From Siphonodentalium dalli (Eukaryota; Mollusca; Scaphopoda; Gadilida; Siphonodentaliidae): 64,000 bases of DNA. The DNA lies in assembly GCA_032622095.1 (NCBI GenBank), contig CP136067.1:201300681-201364680 (forward strand). Direction: 5' to 3'. This document shows positions 35,188 to 47,439 of this stretch, piece by piece; within the stretch, counting starts at the first letter, position 1, and each line of letters begins with the position of its first letter. A program made the translations under genes and the position numbers. A model generated the notes under the pieces. It saw only the letters and a program-made list of their open reading frames with translations. It did not search any database and had not been told where the DNA came from.

Positions 35188-37870
35188 ATGACAAATGGTC
35201 TCACTAACTCCTCTTTATTTAAGAACAAACTTTATATAACAAAACTAAAAGCTGAGAAATGTAAAACATATTGTCGAATATACAAATCCTTAATTAGGAA
35301 AATAACAAAACTAGGTTACGACAATATTCTCCACGGAAATAGATTTGAAATGCGACGTACATTGGTCATCCTGAAAACGCTCTTAAAGTAACGAATAACA
35401 CTCCAAAAATAACAACAAATATATAAAATGGAAACACTATAATTTCGCATCCAGAGAAAATAGTTCAAGAATTTAACGATTATTTTGCGAAAATATGTAA
35501 CTAGTGACGAAGTGCCTCGTAATATCTGAATGACATTTTCCGACTAACTGATTCCAATGCAAATAATGTTCATGTTTCCAACAGATACATATGAAGTTAG
35601 AAACTCTCGAATGACATCACTGGAAAAGGGACAACAGATATCGATATCCTGTCAAAAATTAATGAAACAGACCATACCCGAAACATCACCAGCGCTAACG
35701 CATATACTCAATCTATCATTTAAACAAGGCATCTTCCCCGGTAGAATGAAACTATTAAAAGTATTTGCACTTGATACAAGTGAATCTCCCGATAACATAA
35801 CGAATATTAGACCCAAAATCATTCTGCTCTTTTTCTCGAAGTTGTTAGAGAAACTCATGCATAAAAGGCTTTTTTCGTTTCTCGAAAAACATGAAATCTT
35901 ACATAACCGTCAAGACAGTTTCCGTAAGAATCACTCTACCATACATCCTTTGATGCACCTTCTAGGTCATGTAGCAACACATAATGACAAACCAACTAAG
36001 GATTCTACATTAGAGATTTTCACAGACTTATCAACAGCATTCGATACAGTTAACCATTATATTTTATTGTGATAATTAGAATATTATGGAATTCGGGGGA
36101 TTTCCAATGAATGGTTTAGAAATTATCTAAAGGGAAGCAAACAATACGTTGATTGTCTTGGTCAAACGTCCGGTTTTGCGAAGATAGCGTGTGGTGTGCC
36201 CCAAGGGTAAGTACTTGGCCCGATAATTTTTCTTCTCTATGTTAACGATATGCCCAAATGTACCTCGATGAACTTACTATAATTTGCCAATGATACCACG
36301 CTTGACTTTTCTGGTCACGATAGGAAGGATTTAAAATAATCACCAACGGCTGAACTAAAAAATATTTTTGAATGGTGTTGTTGCAATAAACTATCTATCA
36401 ATGCAACTAAAAGTAAATTCATGTTGATCCATCCCAGAGGCAACGACGACCAGTGGAGAAATTTCACACTGAAATTGAATAACATGGAACTAATTGAGTT
36501 GGGGATCAAATACGAGTAAAATCTATAAAACGTTTAGATCGATGTAAACTTGACTTTTAAAAACCATATATGAATGATACAACGTAAACTGTAAGACACT
36601 CTCTACTCATTGAATACAGATAAAAACAATACGAAAACAAATATGTCAGTCGTTAATTCATAGTCATCTTATATATGGCATCCGATAAGGGGACACTCGA
36701 TTCACACAGGCGTACTGTCCACCTTACAATAAAGGGCAATTCGTGTTTTACGCAACAGAAAATAGTCACACAGAACCCCTCTTCAACCAAGAAAATATCC
36801 TAACAGTCAAAGATATATATACAGTGAATGATTGATTGATTGATTGGGGTTTATTGTCGCTTTAGCCACTAAGGCCATATCACGACATTGCCAGTTTTAG
36901 CGGTGGAGGAAATCCGCACACTTGCGACTTATCTAACAGTGATTTCAATGGCTGATAAACTCGCAACCATGTGCGGCAAAACACTGGCCATCGGCGAGTA
37001 ACTGGTAACTCCACCAGATAACGATTTCGAGTTACAACGTCCACGATGGAAACATGTGGATTTGAACCCTAATCGCCAGCACTGGAGGGCGAAACGGGTT
37101 GGAGTTGTACCCCTAACCGATTGAGCCACCGAGGCCCCCTATACAGTGAATGCATCTGTCGTTATGTACAACTGAACTAGAAATAATCTCCCCAAATCAT
37201 ATAAGAATATGCTCACATATTCCCTCGGTTGTTAAAAATTAGACAGGCGGATAAACTAAGAAGCAACCAGGATCGAAGAAAGAATTCATTTCCTAAAGTG
37301 TGGAAATCGATAAATTCCAAAATAAAAATGTAACTTTAACTACACGTTCAAAACGTGATTGTCTATGGAACTAATGGGTAAATATTCTCAAATGGTTATC
37401 TGTGCAAACAAATTATGCTACATTTGCAGTGCGCAAAAATCAACTTGACTCAATGATCTAAGCAAGGTTAACTTTTTTACTCACATTATTATCACCCTGA
37501 ACATCCTAGATAGCCCTGTATTACATGAACGGTGCTGTTCGCGAATATGACACGGGAATTTCGTCACAACATCACTGGTTTTGTTACAATTTCCTAAACT
37601 TGTCCAAATTCTCTACTATATTACAGCATTGTTCAAAATTCAACCCAGTCTTGATTAAAACGACCACATAACATATTAAAGTAGACACCAACCGGCCATC
37701 CCAATTCCAAATAATCTGTGAAAGTGTAAATACGCTATGATATGTTCACATTAGACTTACCATGCAGTGGCAGCAGGAAGTCGGCGAGCTATGTCGTGCT
37801 GCTCCTGTACAATAGTATACTTTTTTTTTAATATTTTGTTAATGTATTGTATATTATTGTGCAAATAAAG
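35188..37870 (+). mobile_element. LINE-C: degenerate jockey-superfamily retrotransposon
   Basis: A LINE family distinct from LINE-A/B. It starts with the pre-RT linker (ITKLKAEKCKTYCRIYKSLI). The RT core at 35650-36300 reads LSFKQGIFPGRMKLLKV, FRKNHSTIHPLMHLLGH, IFTDLSTAFDTVNHYILL (motif A), GVPQG-stop-VLGPIIFLLYVND (motif B region), and a damaged motif C (FANDTTLDF). The C-terminal region continues PLFNQENILTVKDIYTVN to 36830 and resumes after the SINE at 37153 as ASVVMYN and LPKSYKNMLTYS. The probable 3' end lies near 37870 (gtgcaaataaagatct). Many stops; long dead. The endonuclease is not found. Confidence 0.75.
36831..37139 (-). mobile_element. Complete tRNA-headed SINE with 13-bp target duplication
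   Basis: On the minus strand it starts at 37139 with GGGGGCCTCGGTGGCTCAAT followed by CGGTTA, an A-box-like tRNA head. A B-box GGTTCAAATCC follows, then a conserved body, and the tail ends CCCCAATCAATCAATCAAT. TATACAGTGAATG is repeated exactly at 36818-36830 and 37140-37152. It sits inside the LINE-C coding region. The tail matches the LINE 3' end at 2380-2447, which is how such SINEs borrow the LINE machinery. RNA polymerase III would be expected to transcribe it from the A/B boxes. Confidence 0.9.
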
Positions 37871-38739
37871 ATCTATCTCATTATTTTCAGCAGCGAAGAG
37901 TCACATATATCGATATTTGGCGTCCTAAAGATCTCATTAAAATGTGGTCATTAGTTGTCAGCATCGAAAATGAAAACTATAGTGGAGTCGAGTCAGGTAG
38001 GACATCTTTAACGGTGGTCCTGGAATAATTATCTCAATTGGGGTTCGCACTAATTACACGGAAATCGATGTATAACTTCAACAGATCTTGGTTATTTAAT
38101 TGTATACGAAAATTTCAGAAAGTCATAGCCAAGTTCAGTAGCGATTTCTTCAAAATATATGAAAGAATTAAGAGTATATCTCTTCATGATAGTCACAAAT
38201 AAAAAGTCACAAATCTCAATACTTTTTGCAAATTTTTAAAGAGTATACTAAGATTGTCGGCATTCTGGGTAATTATCCATCAATACTAAACATCGATTAA
38301 AGTGACTACAAATCCCACCACTGGATCTGGGCGTAAAGTCTGATATAGAAAGATATATGCACGGGAGTTTTCTTCAGAGCAGCACGACATAATATATAGT
38401 GTGGTTCCAAATTAATAATAATCAACGACATAACAATATAATCAAATAATTTTGCGGCTGGGTGATTGTGAGATCTATTCCTTAGCTGGTAAAATAAAGA
38501 GCGTTTATTTTAGGTGTCAACGATCGAAAGCAACTGGCAAGCTGATATTACTTTGGAAAGATTATCCAGGGTAAACATTTTTTTTCGATCAGCAATTCGT
38601 GTATTTAGCGATCCATTTTTATCTCCTTGCAAATATATCGAAGTAACGAGTCGTGGCCGTTTAATGAGCATCGACATCGAGCAACGTGGGGGGGGGGCAT
38701 ATACCCCTAAATTCCCGGCATCGAGCAACGGGGGCATAT
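37871..38739. other. No gene recognised
   Basis: No convincing coding sequence. A poly-G run (38688-38696) precedes the double-palindrome element; the gcatcgagcaacg(t/g)gggg phrase occurs twice (38668 and 38719). Confidence 0.4.
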
Positions 38740-39195
38740 GTGACCCGCCATATCAAATCCAGTCAGAAGTCGGGATTTTTTTACCCTGTGCCAATGCATT
38801 CTCTTATATATGCGAGTCGACCATAGTTCGCCTCGCATATATAAGAGAATGCATTGGCCTAACAATTTTTTATCATGTTTTTTAAATAAATGTTTCCTAC
38901 AATTTTTAGGACATAAAATAAAAAACAACCATTACCCTGCAGGGAGCCCCACACATATATAGAAGCATATATAAGAGTGTCGTCTGCTCATGTTTGTCTG
39001 TGGCTCTGTATGGGTGAAATTATAAAATTGTTAAAGAATACAAGAACAAATTATTAAAATTGTAAAAAATTGTTAGGCCAATGCATTTTATTATATATGC
39101 GAGACGACCTATGGTCGACTCGCATATATAAGAGAATGCATTGGCACAGGGTAACAAACTCCCGACTTCCGACTGGATTTGATATGGCGGGTCAC
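38740..39195. mobile_element. Double-palindrome TIR element, copy B
   Basis: Outer inverted repeats start GTGACCCGCCATATCAAATC (38740) and end in its complement (39195), differing at only a few positions over about 58 bp before they reach the 67-bp palindromes at 38791-38857 and 39078-39144. The inner part carries the GAGCCCC hairpin region shared with 767-930. No ORF beyond repeat translation. I see no certain target duplication. Confidence 0.75.
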
Positions 39196-39953
39196 TTATT
39201 CGCTCTAAATACGCTGGCATCGAAGTCACAAAGGTCGATATCTGGCGGCGTACATTATCATTAAAATGTGCTCATTAGTTTTCAGGATTGAACTCCAAAA
39301 CTATAGTTGATAAAATTTATAGAGAGGATATCATTAATGATGCTCCGAGAACCATTATCTCAATAGGGGTCCCCACTAACAGCCTGGACATCGGCGTATA
39401 GCTGTTGGTCAAGTCATAGATAAGTTGGGTGCCGATTATTTTTCTGAACGACGAATAATGAAGAGCGTTCTTGTTAGTCTATTCCTGATATGACAATACA
39501 AAGAGTGTCAAATATGTAGATGATGTTGTCTGGTGTTATTTGGGACGTTTATCGGTGGATTTTTAGATGAAAAATGGAGTTTTACTGGCGCCGCTTGGAG
39601 CTAGTACAAACGCCCCAAATCAATTCAATGTAGACGGCATAATTATTCCCATTCAAATTCACACAAATCACCAAAATCGTGCTACAGACATGGAAATCTA
39701 CCACAGAGATGCTGCACTGGACATGAATGACAGCTTACAAACAATCCATATCACTTCCTCCCAGAAACTGATCAACTACTAACCCAATACTCCCGTGCAC
39801 CTCAATATGAAATGTATGACCAAACCGGACTGCATGGGGAAAGCAATTCTCACGCATATAATATACGCGAATATATTTGTTTCTCATCGCAAAACAGAAA
39901 ACGGACACATTATATATAAATCTATACGAAGCCTTATCATAAATAAGACCATA
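39196..39953. other. No gene recognised
   Basis: A 71-codon plus ORF at 39567-39782 has ordinary composition but no domain that I recognise. It is not called as a gene. Confidence 0.35.
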
Positions 39954-40619
39954 CACCGTTAGAAAAAAAGACCGTCGCTTTAAGTAACTGGCTGACCGTA
40001 ACCATTAATTGTCAGACCTTAATTATTATCAAGACCGTAACTAATAACGATCAGACCAGTGGTATTGTTCATGTGTCAACACCAATTTTTTGCTCTTAAT
40101 TTGCTAATTTACCATAGCATTAGCCAGGTCCCCATAGTGACAATATGATTTCCCGGTAGGCATTACGATTCATATGTTTTTAATGGTCCAAACTAGTATT
40201 ACTAAAATTACATCTTAGTTCGTATGTTACGATCTTAGTTTTGCTGAAATGTACATCCTCAATGCATATAGTGATAGACAATACTTATGAAACTTTGCAG
40301 TTTGCAGAGGATCAAACTTGTTATCTGCTTCGTAGAATTTAATCCGGAAAAAAGCTGCGCACGCATAATGTGTTCACCTTTCACTAACTACTGTACAAAT
40401 ATGGCTGTAAATAAAAAAACGATACTAGTAATAGCTGATAAGCCAACCCATCGCTATTCAGTTATGAGTAATACTAATTTTGACAATTCTAAAACATGAA
40501 TCGGCATGCCCTAATAAGCCATAAAAAGAACTAAGCTACATGTTTCACAGTTAAAACTCAAATTTATGTACATGTAAAAGTAAAATATCTTAATGGCATA
40601 CTTTTTTTTTGTGACAATA

Positions 40620-41120
40620 CAGTACAATTCAGAAGAAGTGGTATTTGTAGGCGCACCTTTATTGCGATATTGCGTGTGCTTAATTTTAAACAGGCGTGAT
40701 TATAGCACAATACGAAAAAATCTGTTTCGCTTGTTATTGCAATATTGAACGCAAAATATTGCGATACTAAGCGCGCTAAATTTCATACGACCCAATAGTG
40801 TTATATCTAGATTAGATCAATACTGTGCATATAGTGTACATCTAGTGTACATATATCATTTTCAACTATAATTATATACATATCTAAACCATTGTCTCTA
40901 TTTATACAATAACAATATAGAAGCAATAATTTTATTTAAATGTCACAATTTTGAGTGCAAGATGTTGCAATATTAAGCGCAAAATATTGAGATATTAAGC
41001 GAACATTATTGCAATAATATCACAAGCGACATGCTTATAGGCGTTTCCACTTGCAATATTATAGCGATATTGGGCGGGAAAATAGCGCTATTGATATACC
41101 ACTTATTTTGACTGGTACTG
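40620..41120 (-). mobile_element. Tc1/mariner-type MITE (in CACTG copy 3)
   Basis: The left end CAGTACAATTCAGAAGAAGT after TA and the right end TTTTGACTGGTACTG before TA, with the GCGC/ATATTGC interior, show the same MITE as at 13052 and 28591, here inverted with its host. Confidence 0.75.
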
Positions 41121-41519
41121 TATATCAATAACAGCTAGTTGGGATTGGAACCTTCAAGACAACAGCAGATCCCATACTAACTGTGCGCAATGACTTGGCG
41201 ACAATGTTCTCACGTAGTCGCACATTTTCCATGAAATTTTAAAGTATGATGCATCAAACTGTATATGGTATCATGACACTTGGTATCAATATCAGTGAGT
41301 CAGTCAAAGATAGTTTGATAAGAACATCCAACCAATAGTGTATTCCCGCTAAATTGTCGTAATAACTTGACGATAACATGGCGAATGATGACAATGTCTC
41401 ATATCCACACGTTTCAATGAAAATTGATGAACACAGGATGAATTGGTCCGTGTAGTTGTAAAGTTGGAATTGTAGATATGTGATCATCCGTCACTGCGTG
41501 GCGTCAGTTCATTGTTTCT

Positions 41520-42168
41520 TTGTTTTTTTATGGTGCCCATATTCAGAATGAGCAATGGGTGATGCCACAGTGTCCTGGGCCCACAAACAAGGTACCCTGC
41601 CTTGCTCACCGGAAGCTTACATTCCGCTAATGATGAACAGACAGTCTGCCGTCAGAGCAGTTTTAGCCAGTCAAAAATAAATAGTATAAATAAAATTGTA
41701 GAGAACCCTGAATCTCATGAATTGCTTACAAAGCACAACATGTGCAACTTTTAATCCCACTCGCAGTCGTGGCCAGGTTATTTTGTTTATATAATCTTCG
41801 GAGGTGCCGTTGTTGTCAGCGAGAGGTATCGGAATCCACCGAGATCGCAGCAGCCGCACGAATTACTATATTTTACAGATTCCCGCGTTATCATAACAGC
41901 CACGTTTATATCTCCGTGGCTGATATTTTAGTATTATATGCATATCACAAAATTCCCCGGACTATGTATAGGTTATATCAATCAATAATGATCTCTTGGA
42001 CCGAAGAATCATAGTTGTGGTATGTCCGTCAAAATTGGGAGGTATAGAACCTGTCCGAAAATTCAAATTGGCCGCGTTCCCGTTGTATAATTGTAGCATG
42101 TCCGTCATCAATGGGAAGTAACGAACTTTCCCGAAAATGGCCGAATTCCCGCGATATCTTTCCGAGCG
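41520..42168 (-). mobile_element. Retroposed insert with poly(A) on the minus strand
   Basis: The sequence of copies 1 and 2 is interrupted here. It is bounded by a direct repeat of the target (GGCGTCAGTTCATTG near 41500-41515 and GGCGTCAGTTAATGC near 42170). Its left edge is tttctttgttttttt, a poly(A) tail if read on the minus strand. The insert of about 650 bp ends at 42168 with two diverged units of about 65 bp (gtatgtccgtcaaaattggg and gcatgtccgtcatcaatggg). It has the form of a retroposed transcript; the source RNA is not recognised. Confidence 0.55.
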
Positions 42169-43026
42169 GCGTCAGTTAATGCATTGCTTACGGTGTTGTT
42201 GTTGACATTGAAGTTCTTGTAAATTACACTGGTGCATAGAGTGCATCTACATGTATATCCTCTCTTGTAAATGTACATGCATGTGTTTTGAAGCAATCAG
42301 ATTCAGAACACTGTCGACTGGATTGTCAACATTATAATAGTAATAGCTGCTCGTTATTATTGGTTGACATCGAAGCTCGTGTTAATTGTACACGTATCCT
42401 CGTCAGTAAATGTGCCAGTTTTTTTATACTAAGTCACAGCACTGAGTCGAATGAAGTCACGACCCCAGATTATGCCATGATTGATTGGGATGAATCTCTA
42501 CTCTCGAATTTAGTAGAAGTTGTCAATTATTAAGCCGGTTTTCTCAGAATTTGAAACTTGTCCGGTTATCAAAGGAACCGAAATCAGACCGTCTTAACAA
42601 CTGTCCACAATTGAAAAGGTAACAGTTTCCAAAAACAAAAACAATAGTTTGCGATGAAATACGCAACGCCAACGATAAATGGCGAATGAATGAGGTGAGT
42701 GCTCAAGCGGGAACTTAAACCCGGAATGAGAATAACGTACTCATCAATATACGTACGGACCCGCATAACACAGAACGAATGCCGCATTAATAATTCATAT
42801 TAAATATCAGCATACTGTATGGAGTCATTGTCGTATATCATATGGTCGCCGATAAATATACTATTGAATTTTGACGGCATGACTTTGAATCACGAAAATA
42901 TTTAATTTAAACAATGTTCATGGGCACATAAAATAACGTTAAAAAACCGTCAAACTGATGAAATGGTATGGGACCGTCGATTATGACGGACCGAAACCGT
43001 CAAACAGACAGTATTTTCTAACAGTG

Positions 43027-46000
43027 TACGCTAGCGTAATTAACAAACCACAGCTAAACCACACGCATAAGATATGGTATAACTGTGGCCTTTTTATATT
43101 ACAAAAAATACTTCATATAGATACGTAATTCCTTCAAATAAGATTCACTTAGACCTTATATCGTGGTGTGATTGTGATTAATTACACACCAGATATATAC
43201 AGTGGTTCACCGAAAGAGTGGGTCCTATAGCTATAGCAATTCCGTGTATAAATTAGGTCAATCATACATCAGGTCATACGAGAAATCAGAGATTCAAAAT
43301 GCAAACAGTCTACGAGCTAACCACTCAGACTAATTAAAACCTAAAACACTTATACATTTTAAGACGTTCCTCTTGTACACATTATTATAGATTATAATTT
43401 TTAACTCCCAACATCAAATTGAAAGTATTCAAAAGTCAAGACTGTTTGTTGATATCGAGAGAGGAGTATTTTACTGAATTTAACCATTATATTATTGAAG
43501 CTGTGTTTGCAATCGGATTAAGATGAGTACTATACGAAGAGGTTTGTCGATTTCATCATGTTGGGTTCATTCATGAAATGTAATGTCGATTTCAACGAAA
43601 CTCGACGAACAATGTCACCATGTAGCGTTCGACATCGACCGAATTCGTGATAACCTGAATGTAGCTTCTGCTTTGTTCATAAGTATGTGTTCCTAGTCGA
43701 TTCATAAAAAATAGAAGGACATGTATAAGGATTATCAGATTCACGTATGTACTATGTAATATTAGGATAATTTAAACACGATAAATTAACGTTTGCATGA
43801 TTAACGAATTCGATTTCGATTCCAGTATTCTCTCCCGCCCTACCAGGGTGATTGAGATTTTCCCATAGCACGTCCGATTTATATTTTAGGCTATTCCAAT
43901 GCAAACATTTGACAGTGCTGTGATATGTTCTCAATTAAATGTAAACTACCGCTACGACTGAACTTCACTGTGCATAATTCCGATAGTAACTCCCCTCGAT
44001 TTTGGATCGCCGGCAATAAAAAGACACATAATTCTTACCGATTACGGCATTAATGCTTTAATAACACCAATCTTCTGTACGACAAAAGTGGTCTGAACAA
44101 CAAGCGAATGCTATAAGAAGGCCCTCGCGCCACTCAACTGTCCCGAAAACAGACTCTATATATCATGAACACAGACTTACACAGGTACTTTGGTCAATTT
44201 GACCTCCTCTATATCCTGATGATGGAGGACCTTGTGGGTTCACCAATTCCTAAACGGGAACACGATAGGTCGAAACACTTAAAATGGCAATGTGGAGTGC
44301 TACATGGAACATCTCGGTCAAAGGTCGGACGTTGGTATTTATTCAGCTTTATATAAAATCTGCCATTGGAATTAAGATACATAACGTAATGTTCACTGGC
44401 AATCTACAACCACACTATTTAAAATGTGATATTTCTAGCTTGAACTTATATGTTTTAAAGCCACATGGCGGTTTGCAGTCCAAAATACCCATAATATTAT
44501 TCGCTTTTGAATAGTCTAATACTGATATGGTAGCAATAAAGAGCGTTTGTCTGACTTCTGGTGAAAAGGACTGTGACTTTGGAAAGTGTTCTGTCATAGC
44601 ATATGAAGCCGGCATATCGATAGTTCGTTTATTTCTCGAACTATCGTGTCCGTCGCTCCATGTTACGTCGACAAACATTTGGAGGTTCGAATGAGCCATG
44701 TCAGTTTAATAAATAGGGTAATTCGAAACTTACACACAAATGTTTTTGATGGTACAATCTTGAACATCGGTCAGTAAACACGCTCTTTAGTTAGCGAAGG
44801 TCATTTGACATTTTGCTAGGCTGACAAAATTAAAAGAATTGTCAGTCTAGCAACAAATTCACGAACCTTCGCTTTTAAAGAGCGTCTACGTTCCAGTCGC
44901 CCAAAATCGAAATATAATACAGTGCCATGTTAATTGTGAATTTGTGTAATCGGTTTCAACGTTACAGTGTGAATTATAGTGTGGATGCGATACGACTGTA
45001 TGTTGACTTACATATGGGATTGTTTTCGCATTATCTCGGTGTAATAAAAACGACAATTTTTGGTGTTTTTCCGATATTTACTGGCATTCATCTTTGATTG
45101 TCTCTGTTAAAACATTATTAAACAGGATGTCACACCTGTGAAATCAACTTATTTTGAGACATTGAAACAGATTATTTTTTTATGTATGATATCACTAATG
45201 TTTATGCTCTGTCTCAATATTTCATAAAATCCATGAACATTGATTTTTTCAATTTGATCCAAATGGAGATGTCATTTCTAAATATGTAACCTTACATTAG
45301 TGAACCTCTTGCATAATCTTCAACTTACGAGGACAAATAACAACGAAATCGTTTCGCAATCACCATGATACGTGTGTGTATTGCACAGACAATTCTTGGT
45401 TCTTTGATCTTCACATTTGAATCCATCGGCACTCTGCAGGCCACATTCTTGGAGAAATCTTCTTACAACTTACTGTTATGTTCAGGTTCAGGTTTGGATG
45501 GACGATATCGAATTTGAACGAGTTTTGAACAAAACATTGTTGCCGGCAGCGATCTTGGTTTGTACTCTTTACACTACGCCAGTAGCCTTTTCGCCAAATC
45601 TTAAAAGTCGCAAAGCATCATAGCAACCACCAAGGGTGCTTTTTGCCTAAATGCAGGTGAATTATGACGTCATATAATTTTTCTATATTTCTATACCACG
45701 AAGGAAAACACCGGGTACGTTTTTTTGTGAAATTCACACGTGACTTCCGGTCGGTCACTGCGCAGAATCCAGCAGAAACTACATGGTGCTCCGATATAAC
45801 GGAGGAATATTCAGACAACAACAACAACTGATCCAATTCATTCCCAGATTCTAGATACTCTGTTCTTACCGAGGATTAATTACAGCCTTGTCATCTGATC
45901 AAAATCATTGGTATGTTATTAGCATAATAATTGATTATCCCCCGTCTAGCGTCCGCCCCGTCATCCGGCTTACGGCAGTTACTTGATCCAGAAATTACTT

Positions 46001-46500
46001 CCATGTATCCCATAGACCGATAAGGCCTTCACCTTCGCACCATTGCAAACAATTTTCACAATGACAGCTCGAGAGTACGTAGATTAATTAATCGCTTGAT
46101 TTCGTGAACAATTACGTTTTCTCTACTTCAACACAATCGACAGTTACTGAGTTAGGCTACACTGAAAACTGTTGCAGACAACAATGATCAAGATTAAAGA
46201 ATCATTCAATCAACCCAAAAGTTCGAAGTTCAAGTTCATGGAAATTAAACAAAAATGAAAGAAAGATAAAAAATGAAAGAAACCATTCTGTGTAACGTGT
46301 AAATTGTAATGGATACTGAAATTGTAGTATGTTTCCTAGTTACCGTCTTACTATGGCTGAGTCTCTCAGTCGATTAAACTTCAAGGAAGTGATATCTGAT
46401 GAGGATTCTGGTGGTGTTGTGAACACACCAGCATAATTAATTTTTCTGCAAATCCAAATTTTTTAAAGGTAGGTCTGTTTGCTTTAAAAATTAAATTTTG
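43027..46500. other. No gene recognised; one long hairpin
   Basis: No supported gene. At 44778-44884 an imperfect hairpin of about 105 bp pairs CGCTCTTTAGTTAGCGAAGG with CCTTCGCTTTTAAAGAGCG, and inside it GCTAGGCTGACAA with TTGTCAGTCTAGC. A 27-codon stretch at 46352-46435 (ATGGCTGAGTCTCTC to a stop) looks protein-like (acidic, ISDEDSGG) but is too short to call. Confidence 0.4.
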
Positions 46501-46509
46501 ATTATTATT

Positions 46510-47370
46510 TCATTTAATCGTTTTTCATCATTTGACGATTTGTCGTCGTCATGACGTCGTCGTCATTCGTTGGTCGTCATTGTCACAGTCAGTGTGTTTG
46601 TCGTCATACGTGTTTGGTTGTCGTCGATCGTTTTTCGTCCTTGGTAGTTCGTCGTCGTGTTTATTGTCGGTCGTTTGTTTTCATCCTTTGTTCATTTGTC
46701 AACAGTCGTGTTTATTGTCGGTTTTCATCCTTTGTTCATTTGTCAACAGTCGTGTTTTTCGTGGCAAGTACACCGCGGCCCAACTGTAGTTGGCCAGTGG
46801 AGCCGCGATGTAGTTGCTTTTCGGCCGCGGTGGCAATGTTAACTGCACCGTGGTTAAGTGGAAACTTGTTTTGTCCAGCAGGGTATATTATATCCCGTAT
46901 ATTTTCGACTAGGTTTGCCTAAGCACAAACCAGGCGAACGAAAAATACATGTAGGTTACACATAATTTTGAAACCTGCAGGCCTGGGTCGATGTGTTTGT
47001 CGTCAAGACATTTTTCGTCGTCGATCGTTCGACATCGTGTTTGTCGTTGGCCTTTTGTTTTTCGTCATCGGTAATTTTTCGTCATCGATCGTTCGACATC
47101 GTGTTTGTCGTTAGCCGTTTGTTTTTCGTCATCAGTCATTTTTCGTCGTCGGTCGGTATTTATCATCATTCTGGTCATTTTTCGTCGGTCTTTTATCATC
47201 GGTCGTTTTTTTCGTTGGATATTTTTCTTCGTTGTTGTTTGTCGTCATTTGTCATCGTCATCCTCGTCATTTATTGGTCATTTGCCACCATTCGTCAGCC
47301 GGTGTGTTTTTTCGTTAGTTGTTTTTCATCGTCGGTCATTTGTTCATTTGTCGTCGGTTGTTTTTCGGAA
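46510..47370. repeat. TTTTTCGTCGTC-rich low-complexity tract
   Basis: Irregular repeats of TTTTTCGTC, CGTCGTC and GTCATTTTTCGTC fill 46510-46770 and 46990-47370. Exact duplicates of about 45 bp occur at 46677-46755 (ttttcatcctttgttcattt gtcaacagtcgtg twice). Open frames over this tract (Ser/Phe/Val-rich) follow from the composition. A different, higher-GC piece at 46775-46900 separates the two halves. Confidence 0.65.
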
Positions 47371-47439
47371 CTTCTGTCTGTGTGTGGGTCTGATAGAATC
47401 GAAAACTGCTTAACTGATCCAACTCAAATTTGGTATGTA

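Larger units (their letters stand above)
39954..43026 (-). mobile_element. CACTG family, copy 3 (inverted, simplest copy)
   Basis: Inverted relative to copies 1 and 2: the left end CACCGTTAGAAAAAAAGACC (39954) matches the right end of copy 1, and the right end ...CAGTATTTTCTAACAGTG (43026) matches the left end of copy 1. Flanked by TA on each side (39952-39953 and 43027-43028). Subterminal ACGGT/ACCGT arrays are present at both ends. At 3.07 kb it is the best guide to the framework, carrying only the Tc1-type MITE and one retroposed insert. No transposase visible. Confidence 0.75.

Noticed and set aside
37080-37140. A free-standing tRNA gene
   Set aside because: The A and B boxes belong to the head of the SINE. 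There is no tRNA cloverleaf end, and the element continues to a (CAAT)n tail with target duplication.
44165-44356. 63-codon ORF near a cctgatgatggaggac phrase as a retroelement end
   Set aside because: The phrase alone is too short and common; no RT or endonuclease motif nearby.
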